From Streptococcus sanguinis SK355 (GTDB lineage: Bacteria; Bacillota; Bacilli; Lactobacillales; Streptococcaceae), in the NCBI RefSeq assembly GCF_000212855.1, contig NZ_GL890993.1, positions 150,519 to 214,518 of the forward strand: a stretch of DNA of 64,000 nucleotides. The letters run 5' to 3'. Made by a program: the position numbers and the translations under genes. Shown in pieces: positions 48,989 to 57,786 of the stretch. The notes under the pieces were generated by a model, which was given only the letters and a program-made list of their open reading frames with translations, had not been told where the DNA came from and searched no databases. Positions within the stretch are counted from its first letter, which is position 1, and each line of letters opens with the position of its first letter.

Positions 48989-49215
48989 ATGTCAAAGACA
49001 AAAGGTAATAAAAAAGAAATTCTTCTAAAGTGAAATATATCTTAGGAAGCGGCGTTTTAATTTTAACCTCTACAGTTCTTCTGCCTAGAGTGTTGAAAAA
49101 AACTAGAAATTATGTATATAAAAAACAAGTAACACTAACCAATCATCTAAAAGACCGTCTTGATTGGAAGGACACGTTAGTTAAAAAATCTGACTATAAC
49201 AAAGGTAGAAGATAA
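48989..49215 (+). CDS. Small single-pass membrane protein, reading frame split near the start
   Basis: ATG 48989 gives MSKTKGNKKEILLK then TGA. A GTG at 49030, overlapping that TGA, opens 61 codons with a transmembrane helix (YILGSGVLILTSTVLLPRVL) and a basic tail. Adding one A to the A6 run at 49011-49016 would fuse both into a 76-residue protein MSKTKGNKKRNSSKVKYIL. Either GTG 49030 is the real start or an indel has occurred. It ends sharing one base with the GTPase ATG, so it is coupled to it and probably its membrane partner. I recognise no family. Confidence 0.6.
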
Positions 49216-50351
49216 TGCAAATCAATACAGATAATATTGCGCAGCAATGTCTCAACGCGATTAATGATAAAATTAATAATTTAAAAAGATTAAACATCAT
49301 CGTCATTGGCAAATCAGGTGTTGGCAAAAGCACACTAATTAATAGTTTGTTTAGAGGTAATTTTGCTGATACTGGACTAGGCCGACCAGTAACTCAGGAA
49401 ATTCGCAAAATTGAAAAAACCGGATATCCTTTGGCTATTTACGATACACCTGGCTTTGAATTGTCATATACCCAACAGGAGAGTGTCAAAGATGAAGTGA
49501 TAAAACTAATTAATGACGGTTACGCTTCTAATGACATCAATGAGGTGATTCACTGCATTTGGTATTGTATTAATGTCGGTTCAAACCGTACCTTTGATAG
49601 CTCGGAAGTGGAATGGCTCAGAGAATTTTCTGAGAAAAATAAACAGTCTAAGGTACCAATCATCGTTGTCCTTACTCAATCTGTACCTAAGAGAAAAGCA
49701 CTAGAAATGAAAGCTCATGTTGAGCAGGAAAACTTAGACGTCTGTAAAGTTGTGCCAATTTTAGCTCAGGATATGGATTTTGATGAGGAATATGTCGCTA
49801 AAGCTTTTGGATTAGATACTTTGATTGATGTAATGTCTGAAGTCTTGCCAACTGAACTACAGGATACACTGCAAAATATCCAAAAAGTATCTCTGGAATC
49901 TAAAAAAAAACATGCTAGGGCAGTCATTGCAACTGCAGTAGCAGCAAGTTTTGGCGAAGGTTTCGCTCCGGTTCCATTCGCAGATGCCTTCATGCTTGTG
50001 CCGACTCAGATAAGCATGATTACTGGCATCACAGTAATATTTGGGCTTGATATAAATAAAACTTTTCTAACCGCCTTTGTATCCTCAACTTTAGGATCTG
50101 GGGGAGCAACATTCCTTGGAAAAACAATTGTTTCTAATATACTCAAATTTATTCCCGGAGTAGGAACGGCAGTTGGTGGAACAATTTCCGGCACTACTGC
50201 TGGATTAATTACAACTGCTTTAGGCGAGGCTTACCTATTTTTAATGGAACAAATATTTAAAGGAGAAATAAGCAAAGAAGCGCTAGGTACTCCCGCCGGA
50301 CAAAAACAAATGACAAAACTTTTTAGAGAACAATTGTCTAAAAAAAGATAA
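49215..50351 (+). CDS. GTPase with C-terminal DUF697-like membrane-associated domain
   Basis: 378-residue TRAFAC-class GTPase: P-loop GKSGVGKST (residues 32-40), switch/G2 Thr near residue 60 (GRPVTQEI), G3 DTPGFE (77-82). The expected G4 NKxD is replaced by LTQSVPKR, as in some YcjX/YfjP-like and Era-like relatives. The C-terminal ~160 residues (ARAVIATAVAASFGEGFAPVPFADAFMLVPTQISMI) match the DUF697 pattern with amphipathic or membrane-inserting helices. One base overlap with the small membrane protein upstream suggests a two-gene membrane GTPase module. Cellular role unknown. Confidence 0.88.
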   Translation: MQINTDNIAQQCLNAINDKINNLKRLNIIVIGKSGVGKSTLINSLFRGNFADTGLGRPVTQEIRKIEKTGYPLAIYDTPGFELSYTQQESVKDEVIKLINDGYASNDINEVIHCIWYCINVGSNRTFDSSEVEWLREFSEKNKQSKVPIIVVLTQSVPKRKALEMKAHVEQENLDVCKVVPILAQDMDFDEEYVAKAFGLDTLIDVMSEVLPTELQDTLQNIQKVSLESKKKHARAVIATAVAASFGEGFAPVPFADAFMLVPTQISMITGITVIFGLDINKTFLTAFVSSTLGSGGATFLGKTIVSNILKFIPGVGTAVGGTISGTTAGLITTALGEAYLFLMEQIFKGEISKEALGTPAGQKQMTKLFREQLSKKR

Positions 50352-50384
50352 TACACCAAGATTTTGAATCTTGGTGTATTTTTA
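50351..50384 (+). terminator. GTPase operon terminator
   Basis: Stem ATACACCAAGATT-TTG-AATCTTGGTGTAT followed by TTTTTAGG, right after the stop codon. Confidence 0.92.
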
Positions 50385-50491
50385 GGTTAAATGACTTTTT
50401 ACATCAAAAAAGACATCCAAGAGAAAACTTTTGAATGTTAGTAAAGTTTGATAACTCCATTGATTCTACCAGTAAACTGGGAATGATAATA

Positions 50492-51004
50492 CTATAGATT
50501 CCTTATCTCAAATACTGCTGTATCCACCCACCCATTATTCATTTGTAAGTCATTTTCTATAATCCTAATAAAAGTGAAACCATTTTTCAAAAGCACTCTC
50601 TTAGAGGCCAGATTATCCGTTGCTGTTCCCGCAATGATTCTATTTAAACCATAAGTATGAAACGCCTTGTCTAAAACGAGTTTAACCGCTTCGCTTGCAT
50701 AGCCTAAATTGGTGTAATTTTCTCCAATCCTATATCCAAGTTCTGCTGTTTTTCTATCATTCCCTAAAACACTTAAATTGATTCTTCCGACCATAGCACC
50801 TTGCACATCTCTAATAATATGCATGTAGGCGTCATGATTATCTTGTTCCATTAACAATTCCCTTGTAATTTCCTTAAAACCTTCTGGATCAAAATAGTTA
50901 CCTGGTCTAGGAGGTAAATTTCGCTCAAAATACTCTTGATTTTCTTTTTCAAAAGTATATACATCTATACTATTTTCTTCAGACATCAGCTCTAAACTTA
51001 TCAT
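50492..51004 (-). CDS. GNAT family N-acetyltransferase (RimJ/RimL-like)
   Basis: 170-residue acetyltransferase of the RimJ/RimL branch: AELGYRIGENYTNLGYASEAVKLVLDKAF (acetyl-CoA motif A region) and NRIIAGTATDNLASKRVLLKNGF (motif B) are diagnostic. It likely acetylates an N-terminus or small amine. The start at 51004 (MISLELMSEENS) is preferred on family length over 51037, though both have weak ribosome binding sites. Single gene on the minus strand. Confidence 0.88.
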   Translation of the reverse strand: MISLELMSEENSIDVYTFEKENQEYFERNLPPRPGNYFDPEGFKEITRELLMEQDNHDAYMHIIRDVQGAMVGRINLSVLGNDRKTAELGYRIGENYTNLGYASEAVKLVLDKAFHTYGLNRIIAGTATDNLASKRVLLKNGFTFIRIIENDLQMNNGWVDTAVFEIRNL

Positions 51005-51086
51005 TGTAAAACATCTCTCACCATTATCTACATTCAAATTTTCTCAAGTTTACACAAAGTGAAATTTACAGAATTTAAACCAATTA

Positions 51087-51869
51087 TTACTGTTCTCTTT
51101 TTTCTTTTAAAATAATTTCCTGAGCCTCTTTATATAAATAATGATAGCTAGTACGACTAATTTCTGATTCATCTATCAAATCAATAAGAAAATCAATTTC
51201 TTCCCTTGCTTCTTGACTTAATTTGAATCTTATATCAACTAGATTCTTTCGTAACTTTTTAAATAATCTGCCATACCCCTCAATTTCATCTTTCTCTTTC
51301 TTTTCTTTCAGTTCTATTTCTTTATTTTTTTCTCTATTGTTCTCTGCCATTGATTGGATTATTTCATAGTTGAATCCATCTCTTTCAATATCATTTTTCA
51401 CTAATTCCATAAATTTTGGTGAAATACGAATGCGATTATATGCTTCTTTTACCACTGAAGTTATATTTGACCAACGAGGAACCTCTGTATACTCTTCGAA
51501 AATTAATATTTCAGAATCCGTTATAACAAGTTTCTTTTCTTCGACTATGAAGTATCCTTTTTCTTTATAATTTTTTATATCAGAAACATATTTCTCTAAT
51601 CCCCATTGTCTCATAATCTTCTTACTATCATCAGATAAAACACTGTCATATACATAATTATATAACCAGTCAGGAAAACCAGCTTCACCTATAGTCCACC
51701 TTTGTTTTTCGTGAGAATATATTTGATTTCTCAATTCACGATCAGGAAATTTAACTTTATTATAAACATACTTAATGACTTCATCGCCATCTTGAACATA
51801 CTCGTTCCAATATTTATCATACTTCGCGTAGGGAGTAAATTGTCTAGTTCTGTAAATAACTATACTCAT
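51087..51869 (-). CDS. Hypothetical protein, orphan
   Basis: 260-residue soluble, highly charged protein starting MSIVIYRTRQFTPYAKYDK; ATG 51869 has AAGGAGTTTACAGG upstream. It is AT-rich, with a central basic/acidic coiled coil (EKNKEIELKEKKEKDE, about residues 185-205) and a helical C-terminus. I recognise no family. It stands alone between a GNAT gene and a non-coding stretch and may be accessory. Confidence 0.7.
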   Translation of the reverse strand: MSIVIYRTRQFTPYAKYDKYWNEYVQDGDEVIKYVYNKVKFPDRELRNQIYSHEKQRWTIGEAGFPDWLYNYVYDSVLSDDSKKIMRQWGLEKYVSDIKNYKEKGYFIVEEKKLVITDSEILIFEEYTEVPRWSNITSVVKEAYNRIRISPKFMELVKNDIERDGFNYEIIQSMAENNREKNKEIELKEKKEKDEIEGYGRLFKKLRKNLVDIRFKLSQEAREEIDFLIDLIDESEISRTSYHYLYKEAQEIILKEKREQ

Positions 51870-51893
51870 CCTGTAAACTCCTTCATTTAACAA

Positions 51894-52125
51894 AATTCAC
51901 AATTATCAATTTTTATTAGATAGTTTTATAGTACCATATTAAATTGATTAATACTGTCTATTTAATACAAATAAAATACATATTTTGAAAAATATCTATT
52001 ATTAGGATTTTTTCTTTACATTTTCTACAAGGATATTTTACATTATATTAAAACAAGATGGTTTTTCTATAGCATATGGTAGACACTATTATAGTATTCT
52101 CAATAACAGCATAGCATAGTTTAAA
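51894..52125. other. AT-rich non-coding stretch
   Basis: No gene or repeat recognised. It precedes the rpsI 3' scrap. Confidence 0.5.
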
Positions 52126-52162
52126 CGAAAAAGCATCCCGTATATTCGATACGAAATGCTTT
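52126..52162 (-). terminator. Terminator belonging to the rpsI 3' end
   Basis: Stem AAGCAT, CGTAT / ATACG, ATGCTT around loop GAATAT with an internal bulge, followed by TTTTTCG on the minus strand, 20 bp after the rpsI-like stop codon. Confidence 0.85.
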
Positions 52163-52181
52163 CAATAAATGTAAATAAGTT

Positions 52182-52226
52182 TTAACGTTTACTAAATTGT
52201 GATGCTTTACGAGCTTTCTTAAGACC
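52182..52226 (-). pseudogene. 3' end fragment of rpsI (ribosomal protein S9)
   Basis: The last 14 codons plus stop read GLKKARKASQFSKR, the C-terminus of streptococcal ribosomal protein S9. Upstream sequence (SKP...) is unrelated to S9. No start or remainder is present. It looks like the attachment-site scar of an element inserted at the 3' end of rpsI. Confidence 0.85.
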
Positions 52227-52383
52227 TGGTTTGGAAAGTATGGGTTTTAGTTAGACTAAAAATAGCGTAATATCAAGGCTTTTCAGAACGATATCTACTT
52301 ATTAATTTCATAAAATTTGAATCAATATTTTTTAAATAGGAGAATTTCTTAATTCAGAACCTTCACTCATACCATAACCCTAA

Positions 52384-53331
52384 TTATCCTAATAAAGTTT
52401 GGAGTATTGGAATAACAATGATAAAGAGCACTGTACTTAGAGTCACCACATTCGTTGAAAACTCAACATCTCCTTTTCCTTGATTGGCAAGGATTGGAAG
52501 AACTGCTAGAGCTGGTGTAGCGGACTGAATCATAAAGGTCTTAAATTCTGCTGTTGCCATATTTGGGGCAAAGAACTTCAATACAAGAAGCATGATCAGA
52601 GGAGCTAGGATAAAGCGTCCAACCAAAGTTACAATTGTATCTTTATCAAAAGCAATCGTATTCAAGCCTGCCTTTGCAAGAACAATACCGATATAGACAA
52701 GAGATAATGGCGTTGTTAAACTACCAATATAAGTCAAGGTACTTTCCGCAAAACTTGGGACAGGAAGACGGAGCACTAAAAATACGAGGGCTACGAGAAA
52801 TCCCAATAAAGGTGCTGGGAAGAGCTTCTTCCAATTGAATTTTTGAGCTTGCTTTGAAGCCCCTTCTTTGCTATCCGAGGTCATTAGATAGACACCTAAT
52901 GTCCAAGTAGATACCGTATTTGTAATATAATACACCAAGAAGTAGGGAAGAGCTTGATTTCCAAACAGAGCTATGTTTAAAGGCAAACCAATAAAAATGG
53001 TATTGGCATTAACAAAGGTATTAGTCATGGTTCCTCGACGGCCTGGGCGTACTTTAAAAAGTTTCACTGCTATAAAGGCCATTAGGTAACCGAGAATGAA
53101 GGCGATAAACGTATACAATAAACCGCCAGACAGGCTAATCAATTTATCTAAAGTTAAATATTTAAGAACAGAGGTAAAAATTGCCACTGGCATGGCCACA
53201 TTCATAATGAGTTTAGATAAATCATTTCCAAAACTCTCTTGAAACCAACCACGAACTTGTAAGAAGTAACCTAGAATGATAATGACGATAATAGGTACAA
53301 TACTCTGAATTGAAGTTAAAAAGATTTCCAT
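52384..53331 (-). CDS. mleP: AEC family transporter, probable malate permease
   Basis: 315-residue auxin-efflux-carrier family transporter with about ten helices in two five-helix repeats (VPIIVIIILGYFLQVRGW at the N-terminus; FMIQSATPALAVLPILANQGKG near the C-terminus). Members of this family import malate or export lactate in lactic acid bacteria (MleP). It is downstream of mleS and oxdC on the same strand, which supports malate/lactate exchange. Gene debris lies between it and oxdC, so it may not be cotranscribed with them. Symbol assigned from context. Confidence 0.85.
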   Translation of the reverse strand: MEIFLTSIQSIVPIIVIIILGYFLQVRGWFQESFGNDLSKLIMNVAMPVAIFTSVLKYLTLDKLISLSGGLLYTFIAFILGYLMAFIAVKLFKVRPGRRGTMTNTFVNANTIFIGLPLNIALFGNQALPYFLVYYITNTVSTWTLGVYLMTSDSKEGASKQAQKFNWKKLFPAPLLGFLVALVFLVLRLPVPSFAESTLTYIGSLTTPLSLVYIGIVLAKAGLNTIAFDKDTIVTLVGRFILAPLIMLLVLKFFAPNMATAEFKTFMIQSATPALAVLPILANQGKGDVEFSTNVVTLSTVLFIIVIPILQTLLG

Positions 53332-53414
53332 AGTTTCCCTTTCTACATGATATAGCGTATATTTAAAGGCGTACGGAACATCTAGTCGTACTCGTACACC
53401 CCATTTCCATTTAC

Positions 53415-53660
53415 TTATTTATATGTTGAATACCATTTCAAATCACGAACTGCTTTAGCCATATCTGTTTCCTTAGCGCGTGCAAGACCTTTCTCTTGCG
53501 TTTTTTTAGCTGTTGCACCCCGATTTATGCTCGTTCCTCACCAATCCCTCGCTTCCACAATGGCCACCTTTCCCCCTGCAAAAGCGAAATTACTAGTCAC
53601 CGTTAGTCCAGCAACACCTCCACTAATCACCAGTAAATCATAGTCATAGCTCGATGGAAC
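53415..53660 (-). pseudogene. Chimeric remnant: FAD-disulfide reductase N-terminus joined to malolactic enzyme C-terminus
   Basis: One frame reads SYDYDLLVISGGVAGLTVTS and FAFAGGKVAIVEARDW, a TGA, then GTSINRGATAKK, matching the N-terminus of a glutathione/mercuric reductase-like flavoprotein (GGTCVNRGCxPKK). It runs on in the same frame into [21 protein letters not shown] and KWYSTYK, which matches the C-terminus of MleS ([16 protein letters not shown]). No start, no RBS, one nonsense codon. It is a deletion scar between two genes. Confidence 0.8.
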
Positions 53661-53677
53661 AAGCCGATTTTCAGGCT

Positions 53678-54871
53678 TTAAAAAGGATTTTTTTCATTTT
53701 TATTAAATGTGGTTTTATCTGGGTCGAACCAAACAACTGGCTGGGCTTCTTGAGGGAAACTCTTCACCACTTCTTCGGAAAGGTTCAAGTGTTCTGCTAC
53801 TGTTTTTGTTGGAGTTGTCGCCAACCATTTATTCAAGGAGATATCTGAGTAATCTGGATTTGGAAAGACCTCTACAAAGACCAGTTTTTCTGTTCCCGTA
53901 TTTTGTACATAGTGACCAGCCACATTTGGAACATAGCCAACATCACCAGCTTTAAAGTCAAATGTTCTTGCCAGGCCATTGGAGTTGAAGACACCCATAC
54001 GTGCTTGTCCTTTGATATAGTATTGCCATTCGGATGATTTTGGATGCCAGTGAAGTTCACGCATACCACCAGGTTCTACTTCTACAATAGCTCCTGCGAT
54101 ACTCTTTGCTGCGGGGAAAACATGTTGATCAATAATCCAAACTCGTCCAGCTTCAGTTTCAATTGGATCGATATCATCCAAGTGGAAGGTTAACGGATGA
54201 ACAGTTTCCCCATTTTTGTTAGGACGTTTTTCTTCTTCAACCGATTTTGGAAGGGTCCCATTAAAGATATATTTTTCTTTTTTAGGAAGGCTTTCAAGTA
54301 CTTCAGCTGTTTGCTTGAAGTTAGCTTGAACCACTTCATTAGGTGTGTGCACCAACCAGTCACTCAAGAGAAGCGTTTCATTCTCAGAGAATGTTGCTTC
54401 ATTAAATACTAGTAGAAACTCACAACCCTCATCCAATGCTTGGATAGAGTGGGCAACCCCTGATTCAAAATTCCACAGATCTCCTGCCTTAACATCATCG
54501 ATAAAGGTTTGACCATGTTCGTCGATACCTGTAACACGTGCGCTTCCGTAAAGCATGAGGCCCCACTCGGCTTCTTTATGCCAGTGCATTTCACGATAAG
54601 CCCCAGGGGCCAGGGCCATGTTAACACCTGCCAATTCATCCGAAACAGGTAATTCGCGAATAGTCACTTCACGAGCCCAACCACCTTCTTCAAGACGGTT
54701 ATGTGCGTCTGAATAGCTATAACGCATGTTTGGAAGAGTCCCATGGTCAGTTACAGGAGGGACGAGAATATCAGGATTTTCTGCATCACGACCAAGGTTA
54801 CGAGGGCCAAAATCAAGCCAGCCTTTGTTGTCTGATTTACGTTCTGGTTGAATCTTATTTTCGTTCGTCAT
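53678..54871 (-). CDS. oxdC: Oxalate decarboxylase family bicupin
   Basis: 397-residue double cupin. Manganese ligands are visible in both domains: YREMHWHKEAEWGLML (first) and MRELHWHPKSSEWQYYI (second), each HxH plus Glu. The segment ATFSENETLLLS resembles the mobile SENST lid of oxalate decarboxylase that carries the catalytic Glu, favouring decarboxylase over oxidase. ATG 54871 follows AAAGGAAAAA. Sits 115 bp after mleS on the same strand. Decarboxylation of oxalate to formate consumes a proton, matching the acid-relief theme of malolactic fermentation. Some relatives prefer other dicarboxylates. Confidence 0.9.
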   Translation of the reverse strand: MTNENKIQPERKSDNKGWLDFGPRNLGRDAENPDILVPPVTDHGTLPNMRYSYSDAHNRLEEGGWAREVTIRELPVSDELAGVNMALAPGAYREMHWHKEAEWGLMLYGSARVTGIDEHGQTFIDDVKAGDLWNFESGVAHSIQALDEGCEFLLVFNEATFSENETLLLSDWLVHTPNEVVQANFKQTAEVLESLPKKEKYIFNGTLPKSVEEEKRPNKNGETVHPLTFHLDDIDPIETEAGRVWIIDQHVFPAAKSIAGAIVEVEPGGMRELHWHPKSSEWQYYIKGQARMGVFNSNGLARTFDFKAGDVGYVPNVAGHYVQNTGTEKLVFVEVFPNPDYSDISLNKWLATTPTKTVAEHLNLSEEVVKSFPQEAQPVVWFDPDKTTFNKNEKNPF

Positions 54872-54986
54872 GTTAATTTTTCCTTTTCTATATTGATTAT
54901 GTAATAGTGTACAATTTTTAAAGGAAGCTCCCTTCCTTACCGAGCGATGAGTGTTTTCATTTCTATCGATAAACAGCAAAAATGAA

Positions 54987-56612
54987 TTATTTATACTCTG
55001 GATACCATTTCAAATCACGCACTGCTTTGGCCATATCTGTTTCCTTGGCGCGTGCAAGACCTTGCTCTTGTGCTTTTTTAGCGACTGCTTCGGCTACTTT
55101 AATAGAAACATCTGCTACATACTTGAATGGTGGCAAGACAGGAGCTCCTGGTTGGCCTGGATTGACAATACCACTCAATGAATGAGCTGCTGCTCCAATC
55201 ATTTCATCCGTCAAAAGACTTGCTTCAGAAGCCAGCATACCTAGACCAAGACCTGGGTAAATCAATGCATTATTTGCTTGACCAATCACATAGTCTACAC
55301 CTTTATAAGAAACCGTATCAGCAGGAATTCCTGTTGCGACAAAAGCTTTGCCATCTGACCATTCAATCAAATCTTTGGCACTTGCTTCGGCTAGCTTGGT
55401 TGGATTTGATAATGGGAAAATCATTGGACGTTCAGTATTTTCACACATAGCTTCTACAATTTCTTTAGTGAAGGTATTTGGCTGAGTTGAAGTTCCTACA
55501 AGAATGGTTGGCTTCACAGTCTTCACTACTTCAAGCAGGTCAGTCAACTTGTCTGCGTTGCTAAAGTCAGCACGTTTCTTAGCAAACGGTTTTTGTTCAG
55601 GAGTTAGGTCATCCATGTCATCAAAGAGAAGACCTTGTTTATCAACCATAAAGAAACGTTTATAGGCTTCTTCTTCAGAAAGACCTTCACTCACCATTTC
55701 ACGAAGAACACGAGAGGCAATTCCTGCACCCGCAGTACCACCACCATAGCAGAGATAAACTTGATCTGTTAATTTTTCACCACTAATATCTAGTGAACCA
55801 AAGATACCACCCAAGGTAACGATTCCTGTACCTTGAATATCATCATTAAAGGTCGGAATTTGTTTCCGATATTTTTCAAGAATATTGGCAGCATTCAAGC
55901 GGCCAAAATCTTCCCAGTGAAGGTAGAGTTTAGGAAAGAGACGTTCTGCTGTTTGAACAAATTGGTCAATGAAGTCGTAGTAACGATCTCCGCGGACCCG
56001 TTCGTGACGATTTCCCAAGTAATTAGGATTGTTCCGAAGTTCTTCACGGTTAGTTCCTGCATCAATGACTAAAGGAAGGACCATAGAAGGATCGATTCCA
56101 GCAGCACCCGTATAGACCATCAATTTCCCAACGGAAATATCGACACCATTTGTTCCCCAGTCTCCAATCCCAAGGATTCCTTCTGCATCTGTTACAACTA
56201 TGAGTCGAATCTCGCGATCCCCGGCAGCATTTTTCAAAGTGGCTTCAATATTTTCAGGATGATTAATATCAAGATATCCCGCATATTGTGGATCTACAAA
56301 GAGGTCACTATAGCCTTCAATCGTATCTGCAATGGTTGGGTCATATACAATTGGATTGAATTCTTCCAAATGTTGAGAAAAAAGGTAATAGAATAAAGTT
56401 CTATTTGTATTAAAGATTTCCATTAAGAACAAACGTTTTTCCAGATCATTGACCTTTGTTTGCATTTGTGCATAAGTTTGCGCTGCTTGCTCTTCAATGG
56501 TTTGAACGTAAGGTGGTAATAAACCAATAAGGCCTAGTTCCTTTCGCTCCTCTAAGGTAAAGGCAGTCCCCTTATTAAGGAAAGGATTGTTTAAAATATC
56601 ATGTGCAGTCAT
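54987..56612 (-). CDS. mleS: Malolactic enzyme
   Basis: 541-residue NAD- and Mn-dependent enzyme converting L-malate to L-lactate and CO2. The start [20 protein letters not shown] is typical of lactic acid bacteria malolactic enzymes; [19 protein letters not shown] is the metal-binding signature, [16 protein letters not shown] the NAD-binding loop. Malic enzymes share these, but the N-terminus and length fit malolactic. ATG follows AAGGAGGTTGCACT. It consumes cytoplasmic protons, giving acid tolerance. The regulator gene normally adjacent is 6.6 kb away beyond the transposon. Confidence 0.93.
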   Translation of the reverse strand: MTAHDILNNPFLNKGTAFTLEERKELGLIGLLPPYVQTIEEQAAQTYAQMQTKVNDLEKRLFLMEIFNTNRTLFYYLFSQHLEEFNPIVYDPTIADTIEGYSDLFVDPQYAGYLDINHPENIEATLKNAAGDREIRLIVVTDAEGILGIGDWGTNGVDISVGKLMVYTGAAGIDPSMVLPLVIDAGTNREELRNNPNYLGNRHERVRGDRYYDFIDQFVQTAERLFPKLYLHWEDFGRLNAANILEKYRKQIPTFNDDIQGTGIVTLGGIFGSLDISGEKLTDQVYLCYGGGTAGAGIASRVLREMVSEGLSEEEAYKRFFMVDKQGLLFDDMDDLTPEQKPFAKKRADFSNADKLTDLLEVVKTVKPTILVGTSTQPNTFTKEIVEAMCENTERPMIFPLSNPTKLAEASAKDLIEWSDGKAFVATGIPADTVSYKGVDYVIGQANNALIYPGLGLGMLASEASLLTDEMIGAAAHSLSGIVNPGQPGAPVLPPFKYVADVSIKVAEAVAKKAQEQGLARAKETDMAKAVRDLKWYPEYK

Positions 56613-56795
56613 AGTGCAACCTCCTTTTTAAATATTGTATCACGTATAATGAATTATTTAAACAACTTTGTTAATTAAATAATACACAATTTAGCATTTA
56701 TGCTATAATGAAGCTACAAATCATAGTTTATAGAAAACTATTTTATTCTATAGCCCCTACTTAAAACACTATTAATGATGATCCTTTGAGATGTT
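56613..56795 (-). promoter_or_regulatory. mleS promoter region interrupted by transposon
   Basis: AT-rich leader upstream of mleS. It contains inverted-repeat tracts around TAATTCATTATA and GCATAAATGC (plausible LysR site), then the transposon target duplication. I cannot place the -35/-10 with certainty. Confidence 0.4.
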
Positions 56796-56803
56796 TTATT
56801 TTA
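56796..56803. repeat. Left 8-bp target site duplication TTATTTTA
   Basis: Identical to 62555-62562 at the other end of the transposon; 8 bp is the length expected for IS1595-family transposition. Confidence 0.93.
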
Positions 56804-56835
56804 GGGAACTATATACCTGTTTACACTAACCACAA
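56804..56835 (+). repeat. Left terminal inverted repeat (32 bp)
   Basis: Exact reverse complement of 62523-62554. Begins GGGAACTATATACCTG. Confidence 0.95.
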
Positions 56836-56867
56836 GGTGTAGTATTTCACAAAACATAAAAAAGACG

Positions 56868-56893
56868 ACTTCCGAATCGGAAATCGTCTTTTA
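56868..56893 (-). terminator. Passenger-operon terminator (bidirectional form)
   Basis: Stem AAGACGA / TCGTCTT with T-run on the minus strand exit (TTTTTTATG), just inside the left inverted repeat. Confidence 0.85.
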
Positions 56894-56901
56894 ATGTGAT
56901 G

Positions 56902-57459
56902 TCAATAATATTTTTTAAGTTTATCTTGATTTTCTTTGAAAAAATCTTCTAACCAATCCATGCCATAAGCATGGCTAAAACCTTCTAGGAGAACAGAGAA
57001 GTCAATACTATCAAATCCCATTTTCTTCAAACCATCAAAGGTGTTGAATGGTGAACGAAAATGCTTGTATTTGATAATCGCACCAATATCTTTCAAATCC
57101 TGCTCTCTGGTACTGACCATTTTCATCCCTAACACATATTCAATTGGAGCAACTAAAACCGTTAGATTTTCAAATGAGTACAAGGTTTCACATAAACTTA
57201 ACGGTGGCTGTGTGTTCATATTTGCCACATTATTGTTGAGCCATAGCTCTTCGTGAGTGTTAAGATTAAACTCTTGTCCGACACGAGCGATAATCTCATT
57301 GATTTTCTGGCTTTCCTCATAAAAAGCATCCACATCTTGCGTCGCACGTAAACCATGATATTCCAAGACATAGCCACCAACGCAGATAATGGTCAAAGTA
57401 AGATTTTCCTGAACCAATTCCTTATTCAAGGCTTCGAAAACAGGTTTCATTTTATCCAT
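56902..57459 (-). CDS. Passenger: DUF6036-type nucleotidyltransferase-like protein
   Basis: 185-residue protein with the nucleotidyltransferase motif ICVGGYVLEYHGLRATQDVDAF (GG ... T-x-D-x-D, about residues 26-47), as in DUF6036 and AbiEii-like proteins. It overlaps the 95-residue gene upstream by 8 bp and is the last gene of the transposase operon. Such NTases often act as toxins or partners in abortive infection systems, paired with a small regulator; whether that applies to this pair is open. Terminator follows at 56868. Confidence 0.8.
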   Translation of the reverse strand: MDKMKPVFEALNKELVQENLTLTIICVGGYVLEYHGLRATQDVDAFYEESQKINEIIARVGQEFNLNTHEELWLNNNVANMNTQPPLSLCETLYSFENLTVLVAPIEYVLGMKMVSTREQDLKDIGAIIKYKHFRSPFNTFDGLKKMGFDSIDFSVLLEGFSHAYGMDWLEDFFKENQDKLKKYY

Positions 57460-57739
57460 GTTTGTATTTCTCCATCATTTTTTGAACATTGGTTAATTTA
57501 GCTGGCTTATTTAACGAAATCACATATTCATGAGTTGGTGTGTGCTCTTGAATGGCATACTTTAAGCTAACCTTTTGAAAATCAGTTAATTCTTTGGAGA
57601 CTAGTAATTTCTCAACATCCTCATTTGTTAAATAAGAATGGTCTTCAAAAATGACTTTTCGCAAATAACGAAACCAATGACTTGCATTGAAACGTGATTG
57701 CTTGGATGCATTTATCATATAATCATACCAATCCATCAT
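57452..57739 (-). CDS. Passenger: small hypothetical protein
   Basis: 95 residues, no known motif. It starts MMDWYDYMINASKQSRFNASHWF and is helical and charged (NVQKMMEKYKHG end). It overlaps the DUF6036-like gene by 8 bp, so the two are translationally coupled and probably act together, for example as antitoxin/toxin or regulator/enzyme. There is a TAGGAGGAAG site upstream of its ATG, so expression looks real. Confidence 0.7.
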   Translation of the reverse strand: MMDWYDYMINASKQSRFNASHWFRYLRKVIFEDHSYLTNEDVEKLLVSKELTDFQKVSLKYAIQEHTPTHEYVISLNKPAKLTNVQKMMEKYKHG

Positions 57740-57786
57740 CTTCCTCCTATAAGATTTAGTTCATGTGATTGTCTATATTCAAAAGT

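Noticed and set aside
52126..52226. A short functional gene for a basic peptide
   Set aside because: The bases match the S9 C-terminus codon by codon and lack a start; it is a gene end with terminator.
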